Notes: generated by a model not told the origin, from the sequence alone. A DNA stretch of 64,000 nucleotides from Aureimonas sp. AU22 (GCF_001463745.1 NZ_BBWJ01000045.1:116960-180959), one strand, 5' to 3'; counted from the first letter of the stretch, positions 10,017-19,984 are shown. Translations and numbers: made by a program.

Positions 10017-11192
10017 TCAAACGGGCGCTTCGGCGCCCGTTTTCTTTTGCTCGTAAAGGTCGAGAAGGATGCGCGCCGCAGCGGCCCCCGGCGGCTCAGG
10101 TACGGTCATCCTCTCGCGGATTAACTCGAACCCCCGCATCTGCGCCGCGCGCTCCGGCGTATCGGTCAGCAGGCGTTCCAGGCGGCGCGCCAGATGCTCG
10201 GGCTGGATGGTCTCGTGGAAATGCTCGGGCACCAACGGATGTCCGGCGATGAAGTTCGGAAGCGCAGCCGTCCAACCCGTCATCAGATGGCGCAGGCGAT
10301 AGGACACCGGATCGAGCCTATAGGCCAGCGCCATAGGCACGGCGGCGAGGGCAAGCTCGAGGGCAACCGTCCCCGAAGCGGCCAATGCCGCATCTGCTCC
10401 GGCAAAGGCGCGCCACTTCCCATCCTCGCCCTCGACGACCTCCGGTTTGATCGTCCAGGTCGCGATCTTGTCGTCGATCAGCGGCCGCACACGCGCCACC
10501 GCGGGCAGGATACCCCGCAGGCCCGGCAGTCGGGTGGAAAGTTCGGCGAAGGTTCGGCCGAAGTCGTCCATCAGACGTTCGATTTCGCCGCGGCGGGACC
10601 CGGGAAGGATTAGCAGTGTCGGCGGTTGCGACGGAGCCCGTGGCCCGACCTCGCGGTCGCGGACCAGGATGCGGGCGAGGTGCGGCTCGGCCATGATGGG
10701 ATGGCCCACGTAGCTGGCAGGCGGGCCGCCATGACGCTGCAGGATTTCGGGCTCGAAGGGAAACAGGCAGAACGTATGGTCGACCGCCGCCGCGAGCTTG
10801 CGCGCCCGTTCGGGTCGATAGGCCCAGATGGCCGGAGGCACCACATTGACAAACAACGTGCCGGGAAGAGCCGCCTTCAGTTTGACAGCGACACGGTTGG
10901 TGAAGGTGAAGCTGTCGACCGTGATCACAACGTCCGGCCGATCCTCGACGAGCGAATGCACCGTCTGACTCAGGCGGCGGAGGAGCTTAGGAAACCGGGC
11001 TAGGATCGCTCCGATGCCGATGATCGAAAGCTCTTCGATGTCGAAGAGCGAGGTCAACCCTTCCCTCTTCATCGCCGCGCCACCAAGACCGATCACCTGG
11101 ATCGGCTCAGGCGCCATCGCTCTCAGATGGCGAAGCAGGTCCGCGCCGATCCGGTCCGCCGACTCCTCGCCAAGAACGAACGCTACCTTCAT
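10017..11192 (-). CDS. lpxB: Lipid-A-disaccharide synthase
   Basis: Joins UDP-diacylglucosamine and lipid X into the lipid A disaccharide at the inner membrane. It is a GT-B fold glycosyltransferase of 391 residues. Visible family features are FVLGEESADRIGADLL at the N-terminus, VVPPAIWAYRPERA, VGHPI, LPGSRRGEIE and ASGTVALELAL near residue 280. It starts in a 4-nt overlap (ATGA) with the lpxI stop and is the last gene of the envelope run. Its final codons also encode the gltA terminator on the opposite strand. Confidence 0.96.
   Translation of the reverse strand: MKVAFVLGEESADRIGADLLRHLRAMAPEPIQVIGLGGAAMKREGLTSLFDIEELSIIGIGAILARFPKLLRRLSQTVHSLVEDRPDVVITVDSFTFTNRVAVKLKAALPGTLFVNVVPPAIWAYRPERARKLAAAVDHTFCLFPFEPEILQRHGGPPASYVGHPIMAEPHLARILVRDREVGPRAPSQPPTLLILPGSRRGEIERLMDDFGRTFAELSTRLPGLRGILPAVARVRPLIDDKIATWTIKPEVVEGEDGKWRAFAGADAALAASGTVALELALAAVPMALAYRLDPVSYRLRHLMTGWTAALPNFIAGHPLVPEHFHETIQPEHLARRLERLLTDTPERAAQMRGFELIRERMTVPEPPGAAAARILLDLYEQKKTGAEAPV
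10019..10048 (+). terminator. Intrinsic terminator of gltA
   Basis: An 8-bp perfect stem (10021-10028 with 10033-10040) closed by a TTCG tetraloop, followed by TTTTCTTTT. The hairpin lies inside the last codons of lpxB, which is read from the other strand. Confidence 0.88.
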
Positions 11193-12073
11193 GTCGCGAC
11201 CGGGCCCCCATCGTCCGACGTGCCGATCACGAACAGTTCCGCAGCGTCGGCGGCCTCGACGACGCGACCTGCTTCGAGAATCAGAGACCGACCGGCGCTG
11301 AGCCCTATTCCGCGCAGACCGGCCGCGCTGGCTTGCTGGATCGTCTCCTGGCCGATGCTCGGCAGATCGAATCGTTCGTCCTGCTGCGGCTTGAACGCCT
11401 TGAAGAGGACGCAGGGCTCGCGGCGGCCGATCCGGCCGGCAGCCCTCAACTCCCCGACCCGCTCCAGCATCGCGCGCGTCCCTTCGATGCCTTCCAGCGC
11501 GATGACGCGATCCGGGGAAGCGACAACGGCTTGGCCGATATCGAGACGCCCGATTTCGGAAGCGGCATGGGCTGCACGTTGTAACGCCAGCGTCTCGCGC
11601 TCGCCGGGCGTCCGCTTCGTCAGGGCGCCACCCGGCGTCAGCACGTCACGCAAAATCGAGTGCACGGCGACCACTTCGAACCCGCGTCGCTCGAATGCGC
11701 CGGCGACGGCCCGCAGCAAGCTGTCGTCCCCACCGCGAACCATACGAAACAGCTCGGGGAGCATCATGAGGGTTCGTACGCTCGGAATCATCGAGCGATA
11801 GTCCGGTCGTACCGATATCGTTCCGCAGAACACGATCCGCCGGACGCCCTGCGACGCAAATACGGAGAAAACGTCCCCCGTGCGCGACCAAGGCAGGGCG
11901 GTGGACGGGTAATCCGACCAGTCCGCCCGTATTCCGTCCGCGATCGCAACCACGACGGGCGCGTAGCCCTGCGCCGCCGCCGCTTCGGCCACCAGCTTCG
12001 GAAGGATGCCGCCGGCGGCGACGATACCGAGCGGTTCGCCGCCGCGAGCGTATTGTTCGCTCGTATGGCTCAA
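11189..12073 (-). CDS. lpxI: UDP-2,3-diacylglucosamine pyrophosphatase LpxI
   Basis: Hydrolyses UDP-2,3-diacylglucosamine to lipid X, the job done by the unrelated LpxH in gammaproteobacteria. The 294-residue sequence has the DUF1009/LpxI layout: GIVAAGGILPKLVAEAA at the start, a central linker, and the conserved C-terminal half with GTRAMLERVG and VLFKAFKPQQDERFDLP. The start codon is TTG, sharing four bases (TTGA) with the lpxA stop, so initiation probably depends on coupling. No alternative ATG is available near the conserved N-terminus. Confidence 0.94.
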   Translation of the reverse strand: MSHTSEQYARGGEPLGIVAAGGILPKLVAEAAAAQGYAPVVVAIADGIRADWSDYPSTALPWSRTGDVFSVFASQGVRRIVFCGTISVRPDYRSMIPSVRTLMMLPELFRMVRGGDDSLLRAVAGAFERRGFEVVAVHSILRDVLTPGGALTKRTPGERETLALQRAAHAASEIGRLDIGQAVVASPDRVIALEGIEGTRAMLERVGELRAAGRIGRREPCVLFKAFKPQQDERFDLPSIGQETIQQASAAGLRGIGLSAGRSLILEAGRVVEAADAAELFVIGTSDDGGPVAT

Positions 12074-12879
12074 GTCGGCCTGACACTGCGGGGGAAGCAG
12101 ATTGCGCGGTCGCCTCCAGCCCGGATGAAGCCGAGAAGATCCTGCACCAATGGGTCTTCCGGATATTCCGACTCGACCTCATCCAGATTTTCGCGGAAGG
12201 TCAGGTCGTCCGAGAACAGCATGCGATACGCCTTGCGCACGTTGCGGATCGCGTCGCGGTTGAACCCGGCCCGCTTCATGCCGATGACGTTGAGGCCACT
12301 GAGGTAGGCGCGGTTGCCGAGCACCATACCGAACGGGATGACATCGCCCTCGACGGCCGCAAGGCCACCGATATAGGCGTGGTGACCGATCCGGGTGAAC
12401 TGGTGGATGCCCGAGCCGCCTGCGATCGTCGCGAACTCGCCGATCACGCAATGTCCCGCCAGCATCACGTTGTTGATCAGTGTCACGTTGTCGCCAAGCA
12501 CACAGTCGTGGGCGACATGAGCGCCGGTGAAGAACGCGCAGTTGTCGCCGACCGTGGTCTCGGAACGCCCCTGCACCGTCCCCGGGTTCATGGTGACATG
12601 CTCGCGGATCAGGCAGTTTCTGCCGATCACGAGGCGGGTATCCTCGCCCATGTATTTCAGATGTTGCGGCTCGTTGCCGATCGAGGCGAACGGGTGGATG
12701 CGTGCACCCTCGCCGATCACCGTGTTGCCGGCCAGGACGACATGCGACTTCAGCCGGGATCCGGCACCCAGGACGACATCAGGCCCGATGACGCAGAAGG
12801 GACCGATATCGCAGCCGTCCCCGATCCGGGCTCCGTCCTCCACGATGGAAGACGGGTGAAGCTGATAACGTGCGCTCAC
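12070..12879 (-). CDS. lpxA: Acyl-ACP--UDP-N-acetylglucosamine O-acyltransferase
   Basis: First step of lipid A synthesis: moves a 3-hydroxyacyl chain from ACP to UDP-GlcNAc. It has 269 residues, with about ten left-handed beta-helix hexapeptide turns up to residue 190, the catalytic-histidine segment GAHVAHDC, the [12 protein letters not shown] motif, and a C-terminal helical domain. The start is GTG and overlaps the fabZ stop (GTGA). Coupled translation with fabZ and lpxI is likely. Confidence 0.96.
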   Translation of the reverse strand: MSARYQLHPSSIVEDGARIGDGCDIGPFCVIGPDVVLGAGSRLKSHVVLAGNTVIGEGARIHPFASIGNEPQHLKYMGEDTRLVIGRNCLIREHVTMNPGTVQGRSETTVGDNCAFFTGAHVAHDCVLGDNVTLINNVMLAGHCVIGEFATIAGGSGIHQFTRIGHHAYIGGLAAVEGDVIPFGMVLGNRAYLSGLNVIGMKRAGFNRDAIRNVRKAYRMLFSDDLTFRENLDEVESEYPEDPLVQDLLGFIRAGGDRAICFPRSVRPT

Positions 12880-13340
12880 TTGGCTTCGCCGGGAACCAGC
12901 ATCGCACTGATGGCGGCTTCCGCGACCTTCGCCCCGTCCACGATCGCCTGGCAGTCGAACTTCCAGATGTTGCCGCGCTTCTTGGTCTGCGTGACGTGGT
13001 ATTCGAGAAGGTCGCCCGGCACGACCGGCTTGCGGAACTTCGCACCGTCGATCGTCATGAAATACACGATGGAATTGGCGTCGCCGCCAGTCGCCTTCTG
13101 ACAGATCGCTCCGGCTGTCTGCGCCATGCCCTCGATGATGAGCACGCCGGGCATGACCGGATATTCCGGGAAATGACCGAGGAAGTGCGGCTCGTTGGCC
13201 GTGACGTTCTTGAGGCCCCGCGCCTTCCGATCGCCGTCGATGTCGACGATCCGGTCCACCATCAGGAATGGATAGCGATGCGGCAGGAGCTTCAGGATGC
13301 CAAGGATGTCGATGCTCTCAAGCGTCGTTGTTTCCGTCAT
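12876..13340 (-). CDS. fabZ: 3-hydroxyacyl-ACP dehydratase FabZ
   Basis: Dehydrates 3-hydroxyacyl-ACP in fatty acid elongation and so competes with LpxA for the same substrate. It is a hot-dog fold protein of 154 residues. [12 protein letters not shown] opens the domain, and [19 protein letters not shown] carries the catalytic histidine and glutamate. The ATG at 13340 is preferred; a GTG two codons upstream is also possible. Its 5' end overlaps the 3' end of lpxD by 23 nt, and its stop overlaps lpxA. Confidence 0.96.
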   Translation of the reverse strand: MTETTTLESIDILGILKLLPHRYPFLMVDRIVDIDGDRKARGLKNVTANEPHFLGHFPEYPVMPGVLIIEGMAQTAGAICQKATGGDANSIVYFMTIDGAKFRKPVVPGDLLEYHVTQTKKRGNIWKFDCQAIVDGAKVAEAAISAMLVPGEAK

Positions 13341-14385
13341 CTCCACCCGCCGTCTTTTGCTTTCTATTCGACTGAACCCGAAGCGCCATCATGTCGCGCA
13401 ACCAGTCCTTGACCGGCCGGGCCGGCACGCCGCCCCAGCGCGCGCCCGCCGGAACGTCCGTCGCCACGACGCTGACGGCCGCGATCTGCGCCCCGTCGCC
13501 AACCGTCACATGGCCGTTGAAGCCCGTCTGCCCGCCCACCGACACGCCGTTGCCGATCGTGACGCTGCCGGCGATGCCGACCTGACCGACGATCACGCAA
13601 TGACGGCCGATCACGACGTTGTGGGCGATCTGAACGAGATTGTCGATCTTCGTTCCCTCGCCGACCACCGTGTCGCGCACCGCGCCTCGGTCGATCGTGG
13701 AGTTCGCACCGACCTCGACATGATCCTGAAGAATCACGCGCCCGACCTGCACCTGCTTCACCAGCCCTTGCGGGCCGGCGACATAGCCGAATCCGTCCTG
13801 ACCGACCCGCACCCCGGGATGCAATATGACCTGATTGCCGATCAGGGCGTGCTGCACGCTGACCTGCGGGCCGATGCGGCACTCCCGCCCGATCTTGCAA
13901 CCACGGGCGATCGTCGCACCGCTACCGATCACCGTGCCCGAGCCGATCTCGACGTCCGGACCGATCACGGCGAACGGCTCCACCGTCACACCCGGTTCGA
14001 GTTGCGCCGAGGGATCGACGATCGCGTGTCGCGATACGGTCCCGTCCTCGAAGTCTGATCGCGGCGCCATCGCATCGGGAAAGAGCGTGCGCCCGGCAGC
14101 GGCGAAGGCCAGACCCGGCTTTCGCGCGACAAGCCCGGCAATGCCTGGAGGGATGGACGACGCAAAGCGCGCCGACACGACGACCGCGCCGGCTCGCGAA
14201 GTCCGCAAGGCGGCCCCGTAACGCGGATTGTCGTAGAAGCTGAGATCATCCGCGCCCGCCTCGTCCAGCGAGGCGATTCCGGTCACGACCCGGTCGGCAT
14301 ACTCGGGAGCGACGGTGGCGTCGCAAATGGAAGAAAGCTCGGCAAGGGACATTCCCTTGCCGAGCCGAAAGAACGTGCTGGCCAT
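13318..14385 (-). CDS. lpxD: UDP-3-O-acylglucosamine N-acyltransferase
   Basis: Adds the N-linked 3-hydroxyacyl chain in lipid A synthesis. It has 355 residues: an N-terminal uridine-binding domain ([17 protein letters not shown]), then a left-handed beta helix of hexapeptide repeats with the catalytic histidine region [11 protein letters not shown], and a C-terminal tail that is basic and polar. The bamA gene lies 22 bp upstream of its start, so the two are probably co-transcribed. Confidence 0.96.
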   Translation of the reverse strand: MASTFFRLGKGMSLAELSSICDATVAPEYADRVVTGIASLDEAGADDLSFYDNPRYGAALRTSRAGAVVVSARFASSIPPGIAGLVARKPGLAFAAAGRTLFPDAMAPRSDFEDGTVSRHAIVDPSAQLEPGVTVEPFAVIGPDVEIGSGTVIGSGATIARGCKIGRECRIGPQVSVQHALIGNQVILHPGVRVGQDGFGYVAGPQGLVKQVQVGRVILQDHVEVGANSTIDRGAVRDTVVGEGTKIDNLVQIAHNVVIGRHCVIVGQVGIAGSVTIGNGVSVGGQTGFNGHVTVGDGAQIAAVSVVATDVPAGARWGGVPARPVKDWLRDMMALRVQSNRKQKTAGGDDGNNDA

Positions 14386-14407
14386 CAGAGCCGCGTCTCG
14401 TGCCGGA

Positions 14408-16855
14408 TCAGAACCGCGACGAGAAGCCGAACGAGAACTCCTGCGTGCGGTCGTAATCTTCCTTCGCCAGCGGCACAGCGTAGTTCACACGCAGCGGACC
14501 GAAGGGCGAAGCCCAGATCAGGCCGACGCCGGCCGAAGCCCGAAGCGCGAAGTCGTCGCCCTGGATGCCCAACTGGTCGCCGACGTTGTCGACACCCCAG
14601 AGCGAACCGGCATCGGCGAACGCAGCGCCACGGAAGCCGAAGTCGCGCGAGACCAGCGGCAGCGGGAATGTCGCCTCGGCCGTGGCATTCACGTAATTCG
14701 TACCGCCGATCGCGACACCGTTCTGACGGGGACCCAGACCCTGGTACTTGAAGCCGCGGACGATGTCCTGGCCCTTGAAGAAGTTATCGAACACCCGCAG
14801 GTCATCGCCGAGAGAGGTGACGTTGCCACCGCCGCCGCTGACCTGGCCGATGACGTCGTACTCTTCCGACAACAGGCTGAACCACGATCCGCGCGCCGTG
14901 GTGCGCAGGAACTGCGCATCGCCGCCGAGACCCGCGACTTCCTGGCCGACCTGCCCGAACACGCCGTCGCGGGGGTCCTGCTGATTGTCCAGCGTGTTGT
15001 AGGTCAGCGCGTAGGACACCGACGACGTCGTGTACGGGCTGTCGCAGATCGCCTGATTGATGATCGGCGACTGCGTATAGAGCGGAGCCGCAAGGCCGGG
15101 CGCGAAGCCGCTCGCGGTCGGATTGGCGCACGTGCTCGCGATCGGCATGCCCGTGGCATCGAACCCGTAGAACTGCCCGGTGAACGGATTGGTCAGACGA
15201 CCGTCTTTATCACCGAAGGTCTCTTCCTTGTAGTTATAGGCAACCTGCGCCGTCAGATCCTCGGTGATCGGCGCGGCGAGGCGCAGCGAACCGCCGGTGC
15301 GGGTGATGTCGTAGGCCGTCGAGGACGAATTCTCGGTCCGGTAGATGTCGAAGCCCGCCGCGAGGCGGCGGCCCAGGAAGTAGGGCTCGGTGAATGACAG
15401 GTTGTAGCTGCGGGTGTCCTCGCCGAAGCCGGCGGACACCTTCACGAACTGGCCGCGACCGAGGAAGTTGCGCTCGGTGATGCTGACCTCGGCCACGGGA
15501 CCGGCATTCTCGCCGCCGGTCGTGTAGCCGCCGCCGACCGAGAACTCACCGGTCGACTGCTCGTCGACCTGCACGATCACGACGACGCGGTCCGGCTGGC
15601 TGCCGGGCGCGGTCGAGACGTTGACCGTCTTGAAGAAACGAAGGGACTCGAGCCGCTTCTTCGCGCGCTGCACCAGCACCTGATTGAAGGCATCGCCTTC
15701 CGAAACGTCGAACTCGCGGCGGATGACGTAGTCGCGGGTCTTGGTGTTGCCACGAACCTCGATGCGCTCGACATAGGCGCGCGGACCCTGATCGATGACG
15801 TAATCGATGGAAATGGTGTTGTTGGCGAAGTCGCGGTCGCCGCGCGGCGTTACCTGCGCGAAGGCGTAGCCGCGGTTCGCGACCGCGTTGGTCAGATCAA
15901 GCAGAGAATCCTCGACCTGCTCGGCGCTGTAGACGTCGCCGGGCTTGGTCTTCAGATCGCCACGCAGCGTCTCGCCATCGATGCCCGGAACGGTGGAATC
16001 GATGTTGATGTTGCCATAGACGTAGCGCTCACCCTCATCGACCGTGATGGTGATGAAGTACTGGTTCTTGGTCTCGTCGAGCTCGGCGACCGACGACACG
16101 ATGCGGAAGTCCGCATAGCCACGGTTGAAGTAGAAGCGGCGAAGCGCTTCCTCGTCTGCGCGCAGACGATCCTCGTCGTAGATGTCGTTGCGCTGCAGGA
16201 AGCTGAACAGGCCAGACTCGCGAAGAGTGATGACCTCCTTGAGACGGCTGTCGCCGAAGGCGTTGTTGCCGACGAAGTTGATGCTTTCGACGCGGGTTCG
16301 ATCGCCTTCCTGGATGTCGAAGACGACGTTGACGCGGTTGCCTTCGGCCGGAACGGTGCGAACCGAGACGGCGGCGTCGGAGCGACCGATGCGCGTATAG
16401 GCGGCGCGGATCGCGTCCACGTCGGCCTGCGCCGTGGTCGCGTTGTAGGGCTCGCGCGTGGCGGTCTGAACAGCGGCCGAAAGCTGCTCGTTCTTAATCT
16501 TGTTGTTGCCCTGGAAGATCACCTCGCCGACGATCTGGTTCTCGTCGACTTCGATGATCAGGGCGCCGCCGGCCTGACGGGCGCGGACGTCGGAGAAGAG
16601 ACCGGTCGCGAACAGCCGGGTCACGGCAGCGTCGACATCGGCGTCGGAGACGTTCTGGCCGCTGCGGATCTGCGTCACGTTGCGGACGGTTTCGGCGTCG
16701 ACGCGCTGGTTTCCGCGCACTTCGATCCGGGTGACCACAGCGGCGAAAGCTTGGGGCATGGTCCCAAGCTCTAGGGTGATGACCGAAGCTGCCAGAACCG
16801 TGGACGAAAGTGCGGCCGCCGACAGGGCGTTCAGAAGCTTCGATCCAGCCTGCAT
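14408..16855 (-). CDS. bamA: Outer membrane protein assembly factor BamA
   Basis: Central component of the BAM complex that folds beta-barrel proteins into the outer membrane. The chosen ATG (16855) gives 815 residues, with a signal peptide ending near AFAAV and an AAAAGG-type ribosome site upstream; ATGs at 16876 and 16945 are alternatives. Five POTRA domains follow (VTRIEVRGNQRVDAETV begins the first), then the surface-antigen barrel with GRGQFVKVSAGFG, and a C-terminal phenylalanine typical of barrel signals. A cysteine-containing insert (about residues 640-670) lies within the barrel. Confidence 0.95.
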   Translation of the reverse strand: MQAGSKLLNALSAAALSSTVLAASVITLELGTMPQAFAAVVTRIEVRGNQRVDAETVRNVTQIRSGQNVSDADVDAAVTRLFATGLFSDVRARQAGGALIIEVDENQIVGEVIFQGNNKIKNEQLSAAVQTATREPYNATTAQADVDAIRAAYTRIGRSDAAVSVRTVPAEGNRVNVVFDIQEGDRTRVESINFVGNNAFGDSRLKEVITLRESGLFSFLQRNDIYDEDRLRADEEALRRFYFNRGYADFRIVSSVAELDETKNQYFITITVDEGERYVYGNINIDSTVPGIDGETLRGDLKTKPGDVYSAEQVEDSLLDLTNAVANRGYAFAQVTPRGDRDFANNTISIDYVIDQGPRAYVERIEVRGNTKTRDYVIRREFDVSEGDAFNQVLVQRAKKRLESLRFFKTVNVSTAPGSQPDRVVVIVQVDEQSTGEFSVGGGYTTGGENAGPVAEVSITERNFLGRGQFVKVSAGFGEDTRSYNLSFTEPYFLGRRLAAGFDIYRTENSSSTAYDITRTGGSLRLAAPITEDLTAQVAYNYKEETFGDKDGRLTNPFTGQFYGFDATGMPIASTCANPTASGFAPGLAAPLYTQSPIINQAICDSPYTTSSVSYALTYNTLDNQQDPRDGVFGQVGQEVAGLGGDAQFLRTTARGSWFSLLSEEYDVIGQVSGGGGNVTSLGDDLRVFDNFFKGQDIVRGFKYQGLGPRQNGVAIGGTNYVNATAEATFPLPLVSRDFGFRGAAFADAGSLWGVDNVGDQLGIQGDDFALRASAGVGLIWASPFGPLRVNYAVPLAKEDYDRTQEFSFGFSSRF

Positions 16856-17055
16856 AGGGCTATTACCTTTTCTCATTCCGCCGACGGCACGAGTCCGAAA
16901 CTCGGCATGCCCGTGCGTTTCTATCGGCTTTGCGGAGCCGTTCAACCAAACTGGACGGATTCCGTTTAGGAATCACAAAACCGTTGCACGGCCGCCACGC
17001 CAGCTACCGTTATGGTTAACAAACCGCAAACCCTTCGAATGTCCCCTGAACCCCT
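16856..17055 (-). promoter_or_regulatory. bamA upstream region with paired GANTC sites and a TTAACCAT motif
   Basis: The inverted repeat GATTCC-N5-GGAATC (16958-16974) holds two GANTC sequences, the target of the cell-cycle methylase CcrM. TTAACCAT, a CtrA-like half-site, is at 17012-17019 on the minus strand. Both lie upstream of bamA in a 200-bp gene-free gap. Promoter elements themselves were not resolved. Confidence 0.35.
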
Positions 17056-18195
17056 TCAGCCGAGGCTGGATAGGTCGTTCCAGAAAGCGAATACCATAAG
17101 CATCAGGACAAGAGCGAGGCCTATCCTGAAACCGACCTCCTGAATGCGCTCGCTGAGTGGCCTGCCCCGCACCGCTTCGGCCGCGTAGAACAGGAGATGG
17201 CCGCCGTCGAGCATGGGGATCGGCAGCAGGTTGAGGAGGCCGATCGAGACGGACAGCAGCGCGGCAAGATTAAGGAGCGGCGCGATTCCCAACGTCGCGA
17301 CCTGGCTCGAGACCTGCGCGATGCGAATCGGGCCGCCGATCTGGTCGCTCGACTGCGACCCCTTGAAGATCCCGCCGATGAACGAGACCGTCTGCTCGGT
17401 CACGAACCACGTCTGGGACACCCCGTAGCGCAGCGCCTCGACGGGTTCGAGTTCGCGTGTCCGGAACCCGCTCTGTTCGGTATTGGCCACGACGCCGATC
17501 ACGGCCGTCTTGAACTCGTTGCCGAAACCGTCGGTCTGGGCCTGCTCCTGCGGGGTGACGGTGAGCTGGACGGATTGCCCTGCCCGGTCGATGCCGATCC
17601 GGATCGGCACACCGGCACGGGTCGACACGTATCGCTGGAGATCGCCGAAGTATTCGATCGCTTCGCCGTCGGCGCTGACGATCCGGTCGCCCGGCTGAAG
17701 CCCCGCTGCCTGCGCGGGCGAGCCCGAGCGCACCTCCGCCACCACCGGGTCGCCCACGACGATACCTGTGGAATACGCCGTGAGGGCGAAGATGGCGATC
17801 GCGAGGATGAAGTTGGCGATCGGTCCGGCCGCCACTGTCGCCGCGCGGCGTGCCACATGAGCCGTGTGGAAAGCGCTGTCGCGCTCTTCCGTGCTCATGC
17901 GTCCGATCGCCGCCTGATCGGGCACGCTGGCGGCATTCTCGTCGCCGAAGAACTTCACATATCCCCCAAGGGGAATAGCCGAAAGCTTCCAGCGGGTGCC
18001 GTGACGATCGGTGAACCCGACGAGTTCCGGGCCGAAGCCGACGGAGAACGCCAGGATCCGGATACCGGACCAGCGCCCTACGAGGTAATGGCCGAGCTCG
18101 TGGAAGAACACGATGACGGTCAGGACGAAGAGGAACGGCACGACGCGGATCAGCGCCGTGTCCCAGATCGTCGTCCACCAGCCTTCGAGACCCAT
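17056..18195 (-). CDS. rseP: Site-2 membrane metalloprotease RseP
   Basis: Inner-membrane zinc protease that cuts anti-sigma factors and other single-span proteins within the membrane. The ATG at 18195 has an AGGTGG ribosome site and gives 379 residues; a GTG nine bases upstream is also open. The zinc motif HELGH is at residues 32-36 in the first helix, a PDZ domain lies at about 120-210, and the second active-site motif NLLPIPMLDGGH is near residue 340. An 8-bp hairpin (18219-18238) lies in its leader. Confidence 0.95.
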   Translation of the reverse strand: MGLEGWWTTIWDTALIRVVPFLFVLTVIVFFHELGHYLVGRWSGIRILAFSVGFGPELVGFTDRHGTRWKLSAIPLGGYVKFFGDENAASVPDQAAIGRMSTEERDSAFHTAHVARRAATVAAGPIANFILAIAIFALTAYSTGIVVGDPVVAEVRSGSPAQAAGLQPGDRIVSADGEAIEYFGDLQRYVSTRAGVPIRIGIDRAGQSVQLTVTPQEQAQTDGFGNEFKTAVIGVVANTEQSGFRTRELEPVEALRYGVSQTWFVTEQTVSFIGGIFKGSQSSDQIGGPIRIAQVSSQVATLGIAPLLNLAALLSVSIGLLNLLPIPMLDGGHLLFYAAEAVRGRPLSERIQEVGFRIGLALVLMLMVFAFWNDLSSLG

Positions 18196-18356
18196 TCCAT
18201 CCACCTACGCTGTGTCGGAAGGCGCGCCGTCGCGCCTTGTCCGAACGTCCGAGCATCCTGCGCGGGCGTGATGAACATCCGCTCTCCGTGCCGAACGCAA
18301 CTCTTCGCAATGATCGCCTGACCGGACGACGCAACCGTTCTGGCCGACGTGATAGC

Positions 18357-19208
18357 CTACAGTCGGAATATGGCTCTGGCGGGGTGTTCTGCTCCCTCGA
18401 CCAGCATACCGAACACCCAGGCGGCCCCGGCCGCGAAAATCAGCGCGTCGATCCGGTCCATCAGCCCTCCGTGTCCCGGAATGAGACGGCCGGAATCCTT
18501 CACACCGAAACGCCGCTTGACCCAGGACTCGTAGAGATCGCCCGCTTGGCCGACTGCGGAAAGGATGATGCTGAGAACGATCACCAAAGGCCCTACCGAG
18601 CCGACGAGCCAGTAGGCGTAGAGGCTGCCGAAACCGACCCCGGCGGCAAGCCCCCCGAACGCGCCCGCGATCGTCTTCTTCGGCGACACCATGGGAAGAA
18701 GCTTCGGGCCGCCGATCATGCGACCGCTGAAATAAGCGAACACGTCCGTTGCCCAGACCACGCAGATGATCAGGCCGAGCACCGCCAACCCTTCCGGCCC
18801 ATCTTCGCGCAGGAGACCCGGAGCGATACCCGCGAGCGCGGCGTAGCCGAGGCCGGTCATCACCCAGTCCGCCTTGCGCTCTCCCTGATCGACCAGCGCG
18901 ACGAAGGCGATCGACAGCAGGATCACCGCGACGGCCGCGCCGTGAAAGCCGAAGAAGAAAGCGATGAGGCTGACGAACAAAGCCCGCCGGGCAAAGAGGT
19001 AGATGTCGCCCGCCCGCTTACCCCGCGTCATCCGCATCCATTCGTCGAAGACGATGATGCAGGTCGCGCAGCAGAGAAGGCGGAAGGCCACGCCGCCCGC
19101 GAAAGTCAGAAGAAGGATCGCGATGCCCAGAATCACCGCCGAGATCAGTCGCGACTTGAGATCGGTCCATGTCGCGCTGGCGACGAGACGTCCGAGGCCG
19201 AGCCCCAT
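18357..19208 (-). CDS. cdsA: Phosphatidate cytidylyltransferase
   Basis: Makes CDP-diacylglycerol from phosphatidate and CTP, the branch point for phospholipids. It has 283 residues with about eight membrane helices. The family signature is intact near the C-terminus: SWVKRRFGVKD, then GHGGLMDRID. It starts 3 bp after the uppS stop. The gene that often sits between cdsA and rseP in other proteobacteria (dxr) is absent; the 161-bp gap to rseP has no coding frame. Confidence 0.95.
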   Translation of the reverse strand: MGLGLGRLVASATWTDLKSRLISAVILGIAILLLTFAGGVAFRLLCCATCIIVFDEWMRMTRGKRAGDIYLFARRALFVSLIAFFFGFHGAAVAVILLSIAFVALVDQGERKADWVMTGLGYAALAGIAPGLLREDGPEGLAVLGLIICVVWATDVFAYFSGRMIGGPKLLPMVSPKKTIAGAFGGLAAGVGFGSLYAYWLVGSVGPLVIVLSIILSAVGQAGDLYESWVKRRFGVKDSGRLIPGHGGLMDRIDALIFAAGAAWVFGMLVEGAEHPARAIFRL

Positions 19209-19211
19209 GCC

Positions 19212-19940
19212 TCAGGACGCGATTTCTTGCGAGACACCGCCGAAGCGCCGATCCCTCATCGAATATTCGCGCACAGCCTCGGCGAAGATCGCCTCGTCGA
19301 AATCCGGCCAGTAGCAGGGCAGGAAGGCGAATTCGGAATAGGCGGCCTGCCAGAGCAGGAAATTCGAAAGCCGCAGTTCTCCGCTGGTGCGGATGATGAG
19401 GTCGGGGTCGGGAATGCCGGCGGTGTCGAGATGGGCGTCGAGAAGTTCGGGCGTGACGGCGTCGATGGTCGTTTCGCCGGACACGAGCTTTTCCGCGATG
19501 CGACGCATGGCACGCGCGATCTCGTCGCGAGCGCCGTAGTTGAAGGCGACCAGAAGGGTGTTCCGGTCGTTGGCCACCGTCAACTGTTCCGCTTCCTCCA
19601 AGAGCCCGCGGATGTCGGCAGGCAGCGTCGTCCGCTCGCCGATGACCCGAACACGAACCCCTTCGCGATGCAGCTCTGCGAGGTCGCGGCGGATGAAGAA
19701 CTTCAGGAGGCGCAGGATCTCACCCACCTCCTCCTGCGGCCGCTTCCAGTTCTCCGAGGAGAAGGCGAACAGCGTGAGATATTCGATGCCGAGCTCGCGC
19801 GCCGTGCGCACAGCCTGGCGCACGGCCTCGACCCCGCGCCGATGCCCCATGGTGCGCGGCAGGCCGCGGGCTTTCGCCCAGCGTCCGTTGCCGTCCATGA
19901 TGATGGCGACATGCCTGGGATGCCGCACCTGATCAGCCAT
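19212..19940 (-). CDS. uppS: Isoprenyl transferase (undecaprenyl diphosphate synthase)
   Basis: Builds the undecaprenyl carrier lipid for peptidoglycan and polysaccharide from isopentenyl diphosphate. It has 242 residues. [13 protein letters not shown] at residues 10-22 includes the catalytic Asp16. [13 protein letters not shown] and the C-terminal [15 protein letters not shown] segment are complete. The next gene, cdsA, starts 3 bp downstream, and frr lies 44 bp upstream. Confidence 0.96.
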   Translation of the reverse strand: MADQVRHPRHVAIIMDGNGRWAKARGLPRTMGHRRGVEAVRQAVRTARELGIEYLTLFAFSSENWKRPQEEVGEILRLLKFFIRRDLAELHREGVRVRVIGERTTLPADIRGLLEEAEQLTVANDRNTLLVAFNYGARDEIARAMRRIAEKLVSGETTIDAVTPELLDAHLDTAGIPDPDLIIRTSGELRLSNFLLWQAAYSEFAFLPCYWPDFDEAIFAEAVREYSMRDRRFGGVSQEIAS

Positions 19941-19984
19941 CGTCTCCGTCCGTCCTGAACCCGCCGCCGCCGATTCCGGACAGC

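Noticed and set aside
18196..18356. A dxr or skp-like gene between cdsA and rseP
   Set aside because: The gap is 161 bp and holds only a leader hairpin and no coding frame of the right strand and size.
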